From positions 248,001-312,000 of the forward strand of contig NZ_MTQO01000052.1 in assembly GCF_001984155.1 (NCBI RefSeq): a stretch of DNA of 64,000 bases, written 5' to 3'. The stretch comes from Actinosynnema sp. ALI-1.44 (GTDB taxonomy: Bacteria > Actinomycetota > Actinomycetes > Mycobacteriales > Pseudonocardiaceae). The notes beneath the pieces are model-generated. The model was given only the letters and a program-made list of their open reading frames with translations. It searched no databases and was not told the origin of the DNA. Shown in pieces: positions 1 to 8,815 of the stretch (its first letter is position 1; each line of letters opens with the position of its first letter). The translations under genes and the position numbers were made by a program.

Positions 1-1981
1 CCGGTGTCAGAGCGACTGTCTCGATCTTGGTCTCGGCCAACTGCCCGTTGACGAACGAATCCGCCACAACGGTCAACGACGTCGTCAGACGGGCGCGCAT
101 CACGACCGAGCACGTGTACTCCACGGTTTGCTGCGGCGCCAACGTGCCGATCTCACGGGCGCACGCGGAGGGCGACCCGGTCACGCGGACGCCGCTCAGC
201 GCGATCGGCGTCGGGTTGCGCACGGTCACCGTGAACGTCACGGTCTCCCCCGCTCGCGCCGCGCGAGTAGACGGCCGCACGGAGAACTCGACGCGCGGAT
301 GAACGACGGTGAACGCCGCGCTGGCGTCGGCGGTCACCTTCTTGCCGGTCTTGTCGTTGCCGTTGACCGCGACGGCGTTGGTGAAGCCCTCGTCCGCCGC
401 GGTGATCGAACACTTCAGGGATTTCCTCTCGTCCACCCCGAGTGTGCCGAGATCCGGTTTGTCGCAGGCGTCCACTTGCTTGTCGTCGACGGCTACCGCG
501 GACAGCGGTGTGTCACCCGTGTTGCGGATCTCGACGGTGTACCCGACCTCCTGGCCACTGAGAGCGGTGGTGGGCGCTGCCGCCTTGGTCACCGCGATCC
601 CCGGCCGGACGACTTCGAGGAAGGTGGACGCCGCCGCGGTGAGCTGCTCGCCGAGCAGGCTCTTGCCACTCGCCTGCACGGACGGTTTCACGTCGTCGCC
701 GGGTGCGGGGCGGGCGCACGTCGCTTTCGCCTGGTGTCCCGGTTCGACGCGGGGAATGGTCTGGTCGCAGGACGATCCCAGGTCCATGTGCAGCACGACA
801 TCCGTGGCGGGTGCACTGCCTGTGTTCGTCACCGTCACCGATTGGGTGACTTGCTCACCCTCATGCGCGACGGCGGGTTCGACCGAGGTGACCACGGCCA
901 ACTCGGGCCTGCCTGAGGACATCACGACGCCGGACACGAGGTACGCGTCGCTTCCGCTGGTGAACGCCAGGTTCGCGCCGCTCTCGCGTGGTTTGACCAC
1001 GTCGCCGGGCAGCTCGACCGTGCGGGCGTCCACGCTCATGTTGTTGGCGCTCTTGGGATCGAGCTGTCCGTCCGCCGCGGACGCGAAGAAGTTGTCGGTG
1101 CGGGCGACGTTGCGGCCGTTGACCTCGAACCGGTCACCGGTCACCGCCCAGTCTCCTTCGAACCCGGTCACTCCGGCGCGGGTGAGACCGCCCGCCGACC
1201 GGATCGCCTCGAGCCGGGCATGGGCGCTGGGTTTCGTGGTCAGCACCCGGGAATACGTGTCGTAGACGACGACCTGCTTGCGCGCCGGAGCCGAGGACTG
1301 GGGCGCGTCGAACATCCAGACGGCGGTCAACGACCACCCGCCGAAGCAGTCGAAGCCTTGGGGCGTCCAGACATTCCCGACTGTGACGGTCGACGGGCCG
1401 GTGATGCCGCGGAAGTGGTCGGTGACGTCGGCGTTGGCGCTGTAGAACTGGTGATCGGTGTGCGCGATGGCGCCGAGTGGGTCCTCGGTGTACCTGCCGG
1501 GCGCGACCAGCCCGCCCCTGTCCCCGACCTTCAGCGAAACCTGCTGCCGCTCGGGCGACCCGGGCGGGCGGCTCGGCCCGCGTCCGCAGGGGACGCCGGT
1601 CAGCGCGCCGGTGTTCCCAGCCCACGTCAGCTTGGCGAAGGCGATCCGCGCTCCGGCCGGGATGGGCAACCGCGCGCTCGACGAGTTGTAGGTCGCGGGA
1701 TCGGCGTCCACGTCGGCCCACGCCATCGGATGGCCGTTGTTCTGCGCTGGAAGCCCTGTACCGACGCGGTTCTGCGCGTCGAGGCAGCGTTTGACCGGGT
1801 GGTGGCCGGGTTCCCGGGGGCAGGTGGTGACTGTGTTGCCGACCAGCGCGAAGTCACCGTAGATCGTCTGGTCGAAGCTCACCGGCGCGGTGGCCGGTCC
1901 GCCCGCCGAGGTCACCGGTGCGGTGGGGAACGCCGTGAACATGAGCACCGAGAGCGTGCCCACCAAGCCCCTTATCCGCAC
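1..1981 (-). CDS. Secreted DUF11/CARDB-like repeat protein (3' end outside window)
   Basis: A minus-strand frame stays open from a GTG at 1981 to the window edge (660 codons); the stop lies beyond position 1. GGAGG sits six bases before the GTG, which decides the start. The N terminus is a signal peptide (VRIRGLVGTLSVLMFTAFPT, then Ala/Gly-rich). About 300 residues of an unassigned extracellular domain follow (TIYGDFALVGNT, FDCFGGWSLTAVWMFD). After that come at least three Ig-like repeats of the DUF11/CARDB type, each with a core such as VTVTNTGSAP, YTVEIRNTGDTP or FTVTVRNPTP and a paired-Cys pattern. Such proteins are exported and cell-surface associated in actinomycetes; their ligands are generally unknown. 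The anchor, if any, would be in the missing C terminus. The divergent gap 1982-2095 holds the promoters of this gene and the next. Open frames on the plus strand here are shadows. Confidence 0.8.
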   Translation of the reverse strand, partial: MRIRGLVGTLSVLMFTAFPTAPVTSAGGPATAPVSFDQTIYGDFALVGNTVTTCPREPGHHPVKRCLDAQNRVGTGLPAQNNGHPMAWADVDADPATYNSSSARLPIPAGARIAFAKLTWAGNTGALTGVPCGRGPSRPPGSPERQQVSLKVGDRGGLVAPGRYTEDPLGAIAHTDHQFYSANADVTDHFRGITGPSTVTVGNVWTPQGFDCFGGWSLTAVWMFDAPQSSAPARKQVVVYDTYSRVLTTKPSAHARLEAIRSAGGLTRAGVTGFEGDWAVTGDRFEVNGRNVARTDNFFASAADGQLDPKSANNMSVDARTVELPGDVVKPRESGANLAFTSGSDAYLVSGVVMSSGRPELAVVTSVEPAVAHEGEQVTQSVTVTNTGSAPATDVVLHMDLGSSCDQTIPRVEPGHQAKATCARPAPGDDVKPSVQASGKSLLGEQLTAAASTFLEVVRPGIAVTKAAAPTTALSGQEVGYTVEIRNTGDTPLSAVAVDDKQVDACDKPDLGTLGVDERKSLKCSITAADEGFTNAVAVNGNDKTGKKVTADASAAFTVVHPRVEFSVRPSTRAARAGETVTFTVTVRNPTPIALSGVRVTGSPSACAREIGTLAPQQTVEYTCSVVMRARLTTSLTVVADSFVNGQLAETKIETVALTP

Positions 1982-2095
1982 TGTGGACCTCCGTCAGGTT
2001 AGAACGGACAATAGGACAAGCGCATAACTGCCCGCCAGGATGTTCACTCCTCCCGGTACATTTGAAGGCCGACCCATGGCGCTGCCGACGACGGT

Positions 2096-2878
2096 GTGTC
2101 AAACATGGAGGTCGTGCCGGGTTACGCGTATCTCTTCGTCGCCGCTGTAATGGTCATCTCAGCAGGGGTGATGATTGCCCTCGGCCGCAGGAAACGTGCC
2201 AAGGAAGGAACCTACAACGCGGAAGCGTTCGGTTTCATCGGCGGCGTGCTGAACGCGTTGTTCATCGTCGTCATCGCTTTCTACACGGTGATCACGTGGA
2301 CCGAGGCGGACGCGAGCGAGCAGCACGCCGACGAGGAGTCCTCCAGCTTGATCGAAATCTATTGGCAGGTGGCCAACTCGCCTGCGCCGCAGAAGGACCA
2401 GATTCGCGCGCTGGTCAAGGAGTACACGACGGAGGTGATCGACCGCGAGTGGCCGATGCTGGAAGACCAGCAGGCCGATCCGAAGGCCGACGACCTCGTC
2501 GTGGCGCTGCGGGCGGAGATTGCCAAACTCCCCGCCGAATCGGATCGGGACCTGGCCACGCGGGACGAGGCGCTCAAGAGCGTGCGGAAAGTCGCCGACG
2601 AGCGCAGGGGGCGGATCGAACAGGCGACCGGGGACAGTTCGCTGCTGCACCTGCTGTTGTTCGGCACGATCATCGGCGGGGTCATGATGGTGGCCTTCCC
2701 GTTGCTGATGGGGTTCAGCAACGAACTGCGGCACGTCGTCGGACTCGTCGGGCTCGCGGGAATCGTGGCTTTCTCGCTCTACTTCGCGATCGAACTCGAC
2801 GAGCCGTACAACGGCATGATCAAGGTGGAACCCGACGCGTTCAGGACGGCACTGGCCGAGTACGACCGCATTCCCTAA
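2096..2878 (+). CDS. DUF4239 (bestrophin-like) membrane protein
   Basis: A 260-residue integral membrane protein of the DUF4239 family, function unknown. It has an N-terminal helix (YLFVAAVMVISAGVMIAL), a second helix (GFIGGVLNALFIVVIAFYTV), a central charged, partly helical region of about 130 residues outside the membrane, and two C-terminal helices (LLHLLLFGTIIGGVMMVAFP and the segment around LVGLAGIVAFSLYFAIELD). The layout of two helices, a soluble loop and two helices is that of the family. The start is uncertain: GTG 2096 or ATG 2105, neither with a strong ribosome site. The TAA stop overlaps the TAG of the convergent hydrolase gene, so no spacer separates the two genes. Confidence 0.75.
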   Translation: MSNMEVVPGYAYLFVAAVMVISAGVMIALGRRKRAKEGTYNAEAFGFIGGVLNALFIVVIAFYTVITWTEADASEQHADEESSSLIEIYWQVANSPAPQKDQIRALVKEYTTEVIDREWPMLEDQQADPKADDLVVALRAEIAKLPAESDRDLATRDEALKSVRKVADERRGRIEQATGDSSLLHLLLFGTIIGGVMMVAFPLLMGFSNELRHVVGLVGLAGIVAFSLYFAIELDEPYNGMIKVEPDAFRTALAEYDRIP

Positions 2879-4569
2879 TACGGCAGCGCCCAGATCGGGT
2901 TGGTGTAGAACCAAAGATCCCGCCACGGGTCCGCGTCGCCGACGACGTCGATCGCCGGCCCGGCCGGGTCGACCGCGGCGCCGTGAAAGCCGGGCGCGAC
3001 CCGGTTGCCGTCCGTCCCCCGCACCCGCACGTAGACCGGCCGGTCGAGCCGCCCGAGCTGGTAGGTGAACGCCACGGTCCCGGCGGACTTGTTGACCTCG
3101 AAGGACTTGACCACCTTCGTCCGGGGCGCCGCGAACGTGTCCCGGTCGCGCACCGGCCCGGTCACATCGCCCTTGATGACGTCCACACGGGACAGAACAG
3201 GCACGAACCGCGCCCAGTTCGGCCCGTTCGCGAGGTCGATGCTGATCACCAGCTCCACCGGCGTGCCGCGGCGAACGTGCAACGAGCCGCCGAGCGTCGC
3301 ACTGGACAGCCAGCCGCCCTGGCTGCGTAGTCGCACGTCGAGGCCGCTGATCAGCCCGCCGTGGTCGACCCACACCCGGCCCGCCCGGATGCCGTCCATC
3401 ACCGCGCGATACGAGAAGTCAAGCGCGCCAACGTGTGTACGGCTGTAGCAGCCCGGCCAGAAGTCGCCGTCGGTCAGGTTGAGCGCACCGCCGTGCACGG
3501 GGTCGGAGTGCCTGCCGTTGGTGGTGAAGTCGCTGTTCGGGCCGCGCACCGAGGAGTCCGCGTACACGCTGTGCGAATCGGAGTTCGCCGTGATCCACCA
3601 CGGCTTCCCCTCCGCGAGCAGGCTGTCCCACAGTCCACCGACGGTCGCGGTCAGCCAGTCGAAACCACCCCACGTGTAGTAGCTCTCCCGCGGGTAGCCG
3701 GGAAACGCGTTCGAGGCGGGCGAACCCTCGTAGAAACCTCGCGCGCGGCCGCCACCGTGCGGTTTGGGGATGCCGGCCGCCTGGTGTCCTGGCGCGCCTT
3801 CCATCCCGACCGCGATGCCCGGTGCGGCGTCACGCCAGCCACGGATCTCGTGCGGTGAGTCCACGCCTTTGCGGGCAGGGTGGTTCGCGAGCATCAACGC
3901 GTCGTCGACACGGCGGTCGCGCACGCCGTCGGCGAGGAAGTTCACACCCGCGATCGCCAGCGCTTCCTTGTCCGTGACGGTCTCGTTCGTCTGGCCGTCG
4001 TAGCCGAGTTCGAACTCCTTCAGGAACGACGCCTCGTTGCGTCCGGGCGCCACGAAGACCGTGCCGTGCTCCGCACCGGGGATGTTCCATTCCAGTCCCT
4101 GGAACACCAGCGTGCCGTCGTAGCGGTGCCGCGCCTGCTTGATGTCCGGGTTGACCTTGTCGACGCCGATCTTGGCGTGCACCGGTCCGCCGTGGTCGGT
4201 GATCACCATCCAGCCGAGTCCGTAGGCGTTCGCGTGTCGCACGTGGTCCACGACGCGGTACTTGCCGTCGTCGCTGTACTGCGTGTGGACGTGGTGGTCG
4301 CCCGCGAGCCACCGGAACCCGCCGCGCGGCACGCTGTTCTCGGCGACCCCGACGGCGACCGCGGGCGTCGCGTCGAGGACGTTTCCCGCTGTGGCCAGGC
4401 CCGCGCCGAGCAGTCCCGCTCGGCGGAACACCGACCGGCGGGTCAGCTCGTCGCGGTTGAGCTCTTCGTCCGGGACGTCCAGGTCCGCGGCCCGCGGCAG
4501 CTCGTCCGAGTGGATATGGAGGTGGACGTGGGGGTGATCATGGCCGTCATGGTGGTGATGATGTCCCAC
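2875..4569 (-). CDS. Tat-exported CehA/McbA-type PHP metallohydrolase with polyhistidine N terminus
   Basis: A 564-residue PHP-fold metallohydrolase of the CehA/McbA type. Metal ligands are visible in GDHHVHTQYSDDG (about residues 90-102), MVITDHGG, GLEWNIPGAEHG, LANHPARKG and ITANSDSHS, the usual order of PHP metal motifs. A twin-arginine signal (TRRSVFRRAGLLGAGLA, residues 43-59) lies unusually far in. It is preceded by a stretch in which 11 of the first 20 residues are His (MGHHHHHDGHDHPHVHLHIH). The GTG start follows GAGGAGC. Export already folded and metal-loaded by Tat would fit, and the His tract may hold metal before export; that role is inference. The substrate is unknown; family members include esterases and phosphoesterases. 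It is not in an operon with pru genes, since 80 bases separate it from pruB. Confidence 0.8.
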   Translation of the reverse strand: MGHHHHHDGHDHPHVHLHIHSDELPRAADLDVPDEELNRDELTRRSVFRRAGLLGAGLATAGNVLDATPAVAVGVAENSVPRGGFRWLAGDHHVHTQYSDDGKYRVVDHVRHANAYGLGWMVITDHGGPVHAKIGVDKVNPDIKQARHRYDGTLVFQGLEWNIPGAEHGTVFVAPGRNEASFLKEFELGYDGQTNETVTDKEALAIAGVNFLADGVRDRRVDDALMLANHPARKGVDSPHEIRGWRDAAPGIAVGMEGAPGHQAAGIPKPHGGGRARGFYEGSPASNAFPGYPRESYYTWGGFDWLTATVGGLWDSLLAEGKPWWITANSDSHSVYADSSVRGPNSDFTTNGRHSDPVHGGALNLTDGDFWPGCYSRTHVGALDFSYRAVMDGIRAGRVWVDHGGLISGLDVRLRSQGGWLSSATLGGSLHVRRGTPVELVISIDLANGPNWARFVPVLSRVDVIKGDVTGPVRDRDTFAAPRTKVVKSFEVNKSAGTVAFTYQLGRLDRPVYVRVRGTDGNRVAPGFHGAAVDPAGPAIDVVGDADPWRDLWFYTNPIWALPY

Positions 4570-4652
4570 GTCCGCTCCTCATGTGCTCGTCGAAGACGGC
4601 GCAACACTGACCGCAGCAGATGAACGGCCGGGGAACCCGGACTTAACCGACG

Positions 4653-5567
4653 CTACCCCCGTGTTGCCATCGCGCGCAGGAAGAACGCGAGGTTGGCCGG
4701 GCGTTCGGCCAAACGGCGCATGAAGTACCCGTACCACTGCACGCCGTAGGGCACGTACACGCGCATCGTGTCCCCGCGGCCCGCGATCGTTTCCTGCTCC
4801 TGCGGCCGGATTCCGTACAGCATCTGGTACTCGAAGTCGCGCCCGGCGCCCAGTTCCGCGGCGATCGAGATGATCCGGGGGTCGTGCGAGGCGACCATCG
4901 GGTATCCCTGACCCTCCATCAGGACCCGGAGCACGCGCACGTAGTTGCAGTCGACTTCGGTCTTGTCCTGGTAGGCCACCGAAGCCGGTTCGCGGTACGC
5001 GCCCTTGCACAACCGCACCCGCGATCCCGGCCCGGACAGGTCACGCGCGTCGCCCTCGGTGCGGTGGAGGTACGCCTGCAGGACCGCACCGACCCACGGG
5101 AAGTCCGCACGCAGTTCGGACAGGATGTCCAGGGTGGAGTCCGTGGTGGTGTGGTCCTCCATGTCCAGCGTCAGGGTGGCGCCCGCACCGGACGCCGCCT
5201 CGGCGATCAGCCTGGCGTTGTCCAGCGCGATCTTGTGACCGTCGCCGGGCAGTGCCTGGCCGACCGCGGAGAGCTTGACCGACACGTCCGCACCAGCCGC
5301 GAGCCCCTGGTCGGACAGGGCCGACAGCAGTTCGGTGTACGCCTTGACCGTGTGGCTGGCGTCGGCGACCTCGGTGGTGTCCTCACCGAGGTAGTCGATG
5401 GTGACCGCACGGCCGGACTCCACGAGTGCCCTGGTCGCGGCGACCGCGTCGGGCGTCTCGGCGCCGGCGACGAACCGGCTGACCACGGGCTTGGTCAGCG
5501 GGTTGCGCTCGACGAGCTTTCGGGCCAACGGCGAGCGTGCCGCGGCAAGCAGGCTGGTACGCAACAT
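4653..5567 (-). CDS. pruB: Proline dehydrogenase
   Basis: A 304-residue FAD-dependent proline dehydrogenase of the short monofunctional type. It oxidises L-proline to 1-pyrroline-5-carboxylate and passes electrons to the quinone pool. Signature segments are TLDMEDHTTTDSTLDIL, AVLQAYLHRTEGDARDL, RLCKGAYREP, MVASHDP, FEYQMLYGIRP and the substrate-binding YFMRRLAERPAN near the C terminus, where both arginines are kept. Length matches the mycobacterial and Deinococcus enzymes. The gene follows pruA by nine bases on the same strand, so the two are one operon that completes proline to glutamate. Expression should depend on PruC, encoded divergently. The ATG start has AGGAGG-like bases about six upstream in the pruA end. 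Confidence 0.93.
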   Translation of the reverse strand: MLRTSLLAAARSPLARKLVERNPLTKPVVSRFVAGAETPDAVAATRALVESGRAVTIDYLGEDTTEVADASHTVKAYTELLSALSDQGLAAGADVSVKLSAVGQALPGDGHKIALDNARLIAEAASGAGATLTLDMEDHTTTDSTLDILSELRADFPWVGAVLQAYLHRTEGDARDLSGPGSRVRLCKGAYREPASVAYQDKTEVDCNYVRVLRVLMEGQGYPMVASHDPRIISIAAELGAGRDFEYQMLYGIRPQEQETIAGRGDTMRVYVPYGVQWYGYFMRRLAERPANLAFFLRAMATRG

Positions 5568-5576
5568 GTCTACCTC

Positions 5577-7202
5577 CTACCCCTGGTGCGGGTGGCGTGA
5601 AACGGTCGGCGGCACAAAGGTTTCCTTGATCGATCGGGGGCTGACCCAACGCAGCAGGTTCAGCGGGGAACCGGCCTTGTCGTTCGTGCCCGACGCACGG
5701 CCACCGCCGAAGGGCTGCTGACCGACGACGGCGCCGGTCGGCTTGTCGTTGACGTAGAAGTTGCCCGCGGCGAAGCGCAACTGCTCGGAGGCGCGCTCGA
5801 CGGCCGCGCGGTCGTTGGCGATCACAGCGCCGGTCAGGCCATACGGGGACGCGTTCTCCATCTGCGCGAGGACGGTCTCGTACGCGCTGTCCTCGTACAC
5901 GTGCAGGGCGAGGACCGGGCCGAAGTACTCGGTGGTGAACACCTCGTTGGCCGGGTCGGTACCGAGCAGGACGGTCGGCCGGACGAAGAAGCCCTCGCTG
6001 TCGTCGGCGGTCCCACCTGCGGCGACGCGCAGCGACGGGTCCGACTTGGCCCGCTCGAGCACGCCGGACAGCTTGTCGAACGAGCGGCGGTCGATCACCG
6101 CGCCCATGAAGTTGCCGAAGTCGGTGACGTCACCGACGGTCAGCGACTCGACCTCGCTGAGGAAGTCGCCGGACATCCGCTGCCAGACCGACTTCGGCAC
6201 GTAGGCACGGGACGCCGCGGAGCACTTCTGGCCCTGGTACTCGAACGCGCCGCGGACGAGTGCGGTCCGCAGCACGTCGACGTCCGCCGACGGGTGCGCG
6301 AGCACGAAGTCCTTGCCGCCGGTCTCACCGACGATCCGCGGGTAGGACCGGTATCCGGCGATGTTGGCGCCGACCTGGCCCCACAGGTGCTGGAAGGTCT
6401 TGGTCGAGCCGGTGAAGTGGATGCCAGCGAGGTCCGGGTCGGCCAGTGCGACGTCGGAGACCGCGAGGCCGTCGCCGGTGACCAGGTTGATCACACCGGC
6501 GGGCAGACCGGCCTCTTCGAGCAGGCGCATGGTCAGGTGCGCGGACAGCGACTGGGTCGGCGACGGCTTCCACACCACGGTGTTGCCCATCAGCGCGGGC
6601 GCGGTGGGCAGGTTCGCGGCGATCGCGGTGAAGTTGAACGGCGTGATGGCGTAGACGAAGCCCTCGAGCGGCCGGTGGTCGGTGCGGTTCCAGATGCCGG
6701 GCGAGCTGATCGGCTGCTCGGCCAGGATCTGGCGGGCGAAGTGCACGTTGAAGCGCCAGAAGTCGGCCAGTTCGCACGCCGCGTCGATCTCGGCCTGGAT
6801 GGCGGTCTTGGACTGGCCGAGCATGGTGGCGGCGTTGAGCCGGGCGCGCCACGGGCCGGTCAGCAGGTCGGCGGCGCGCAGGAAGATCGCGGCGCGGGCG
6901 TCGAAGGGCAGCGAACGCCACGCGGGTGCGGCGCGCTTGGCGGCGGCGACCGCGGCCTGGGCGTCTTCGTGCGTGGCGTTGGCGAGCGTGCCGAGGACCG
7001 CGCGGTGGTTGTGGGGCTGCACGACGTCGATCCGGGCGCCACCGGCCATCCGCTGCTCACCGTCGATGGTGAGCGTGAACTCATGGGTTTCCTTGGCCTG
7101 CGCGGTGAGCTCGGCTTCCAGCGCGGCGCGCGGCGCGGTGCCCGGCGCGTAGTCGTAGACCTGCTCGTTGACCGGGGCGGGAACTCGAGTCACTGCGTCC
7201 AT
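5577..7202 (-). CDS. pruA: L-glutamate gamma-semialdehyde dehydrogenase
   Basis: A 541-residue class 4 aldehyde dehydrogenase that oxidises glutamate semialdehyde (hydrolysed pyrroline-5-carboxylate) to glutamate with NAD+. Visible are the cofactor segment ITPFNFTAIAANLPTAPAL, WKPSPTQSLSAH, the GSTKTFQHLW turn, the general-base motif VGETGGKDFV, the nucleophile loop GAFEYQGQKCSAASRAYVP (catalytic Cys) and EYFGPVLALHVY. Length is normal for monofunctional PruA. It is the first gene of the pruAB operon and is followed nine bases later by pruB. A perfect palindrome at 7212-7223 lies just upstream of the ATG and may be regulatory. Confidence 0.95.
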   Translation of the reverse strand: MDAVTRVPAPVNEQVYDYAPGTAPRAALEAELTAQAKETHEFTLTIDGEQRMAGGARIDVVQPHNHRAVLGTLANATHEDAQAAVAAAKRAAPAWRSLPFDARAAIFLRAADLLTGPWRARLNAATMLGQSKTAIQAEIDAACELADFWRFNVHFARQILAEQPISSPGIWNRTDHRPLEGFVYAITPFNFTAIAANLPTAPALMGNTVVWKPSPTQSLSAHLTMRLLEEAGLPAGVINLVTGDGLAVSDVALADPDLAGIHFTGSTKTFQHLWGQVGANIAGYRSYPRIVGETGGKDFVLAHPSADVDVLRTALVRGAFEYQGQKCSAASRAYVPKSVWQRMSGDFLSEVESLTVGDVTDFGNFMGAVIDRRSFDKLSGVLERAKSDPSLRVAAGGTADDSEGFFVRPTVLLGTDPANEVFTTEYFGPVLALHVYEDSAYETVLAQMENASPYGLTGAVIANDRAAVERASEQLRFAAGNFYVNDKPTGAVVGQQPFGGGRASGTNDKAGSPLNLLRWVSPRSIKETFVPPTVSRHPHQG

Positions 7203-7264
7203 GCGCCCACCGTAGGGCCCTACTGAGCTGCAATTTTTGTAAGATTGGCTAGGATCCGGCCATC
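7203..7264. promoter_or_regulatory. pruAB/pruC divergent control region with palindrome
   Basis: This 62-bp gap serves both directions. It contains the perfect 12-bp palindrome GTAGGGCCCTAC (7212-7223), ten bases from the pruA start, and a CAAT-N9-ATTG dyad (7231-7247) within an AT-rich stretch unusual for this genome. A TAGGAT close to the pruC start could be its -10. Either dyad could be a PruC site; this is inference from position. Confidence 0.5.
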
Positions 7265-8815
7265 ATGATTAGCCGATCGGACAACACGCTGCGTCAGCTG
7301 CTCCAGGCGCTCGGCGACCCGCTGGTCGACGTGGTCGCGGCACCGCGCGGCCTCGACGGCGTGGTGCGGGACGTGGTGATCCTCGATCCCGAAGACGACC
7401 CCGAGGTACGGCCCGGTGACGTCGTGCTGATCATCGGTGTCCGTGGTCGCGCAGCGGTGGCCACGGTGCGCGCCGCGGCACGACGCGGCGCACTCGCGGT
7501 CGCGGTGAAGGGGCGGGACGAGGCGCTGGAGCAAACGGCCAACGACGCGGGCGTCGCCCTGCTGTCGGTACGGCCCGACGCGCGGTGGGAGCAACTGGAG
7601 TCGGTCGCCCGCGCCAACGTCGGAGCGGACACCGACAGCGAAACGGTCGGCGATCTGTTCTCCCTCGCCCAGACGATCGCCGCGTTGACCGGCGGACTGG
7701 TCAGCATCGAGGACACCGCCAGCCGGGTGCTGGCGTACTCGCGGTCCTCCGACGAGGTCGACGAACTGCGGCGGCTGTCCATCCTCGGCCGCCAGGGCCC
7801 CGAGTCCTACCTGGCCAAACTCCGCGAGTGGGGCGTGTACCGGCGGTTGCGGGAAAGCGAGGCGGTCGAGCGCATCGACGAACGCCCCGAACTGGGCATC
7901 CGGCGGCGGTTGGCGGTCGGGATCCACGCGGGCGGGCAGTCCCTCGGAACCATCTGGGTGCAGGAGGGCGCGACCCCGCTCACCGACCAGGCCGAACGGG
8001 CGTTGCTTGGCGCTGCCCGCGTGACCGCGCTGCACCTGGTTCGCAGCCGCAACAACCCAGCCGCGCCGCTGCGACTGCGGGAGAGTCTGCTTGAAGGCTT
8101 GCTGGACGGGCACACCACGGCCGCGGCCGTCGCGGCGAACATCGGCGCTGATGCCCGTCGCGCGGCGGGGGTGGTGGCTTTCGAGCTCACCGACGAGGCC
8201 GACCGGTCCACTCTGGAGCTCCGAAGGGCCGAGCTGATCAACGTGATCTCCGTGCACGCCGCGGCTTATCGTCGTGCCGCTTTGGTCACCACGCTACGGG
8301 CTCGTATCTACGCGTTGCTTCCCGACCTGCACGCGGGTGACGGGATGACCACCCTCGCCAGGGAAATCGTCGCCGCGGCTCGGCAACACGCCGGTATCGC
8401 CGTTCGCGCTGCTGTCGGGATGGCACCAGACCTGAGTCGTACCGCAGGTGCCCGGCGGGAGGCTGATCGGATACTCGATGCGCGACTGGACGTTCCCGTC
8501 GCTTCGATCAACGACGTGCGCGCGGAGGTCATGGTCGCCGAACTGCTCGGCCTGCTCGCCGAACACGAGGAGATCCGCGACCCGCGGCTGACCGACCTGG
8601 TCGCACAGGACAACAAGGACATCCTGGTGCCTTCTGTTCTGGCATATCTCGAGGCGTTGGGGGATGTTCGGGCTGCCGCGCAGGTCTTGCACATCCACCC
8701 GAACACGCTGCGGTACCGGGTCCGGCGCGCCGCTGAGGTCGCCGGGATGGACCTCGACGACCCGAAACAGCGCCTGATCACCCAGCTACAGCTGATGCTC
8801 CACCGGCAAGGCTGA
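7265..8815 (+). CDS. pruC: PucR-family regulator of proline catabolism
   Basis: A 516-residue PucR-type transcription factor. The N-terminal PucR domain reads RQLLQALGDPLVDVVAAPRG to about residue 130. A central GAF-like/GGDEF-like sensor region includes AAVGMAPDLSRTAGARREAD. The C-terminal PucR helix-turn-helix is LGDVRAAAQVLHIHPNTLRYRVRR, with the conserved HPNTLRYR recognition segment, followed by a helix ending LQLMLHRQG. It is divergent from pruAB with a 62-bp shared control region, the same arrangement as mycobacterial pruC, which activates pruAB in response to proline. Proline-dependent activation here is by analogy. The 3' end overlaps the convergent monooxygenase gene by 38 bp. Confidence 0.85.
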   Translation: MISRSDNTLRQLLQALGDPLVDVVAAPRGLDGVVRDVVILDPEDDPEVRPGDVVLIIGVRGRAAVATVRAAARRGALAVAVKGRDEALEQTANDAGVALLSVRPDARWEQLESVARANVGADTDSETVGDLFSLAQTIAALTGGLVSIEDTASRVLAYSRSSDEVDELRRLSILGRQGPESYLAKLREWGVYRRLRESEAVERIDERPELGIRRRLAVGIHAGGQSLGTIWVQEGATPLTDQAERALLGAARVTALHLVRSRNNPAAPLRLRESLLEGLLDGHTTAAAVAANIGADARRAAGVVAFELTDEADRSTLELRRAELINVISVHAAAYRRAALVTTLRARIYALLPDLHAGDGMTTLAREIVAAARQHAGIAVRAAVGMAPDLSRTAGARREADRILDARLDVPVASINDVRAEVMVAELLGLLAEHEEIRDPRLTDLVAQDNKDILVPSVLAYLEALGDVRAAAQVLHIHPNTLRYRVRRAAEVAGMDLDDPKQRLITQLQLMLHRQG

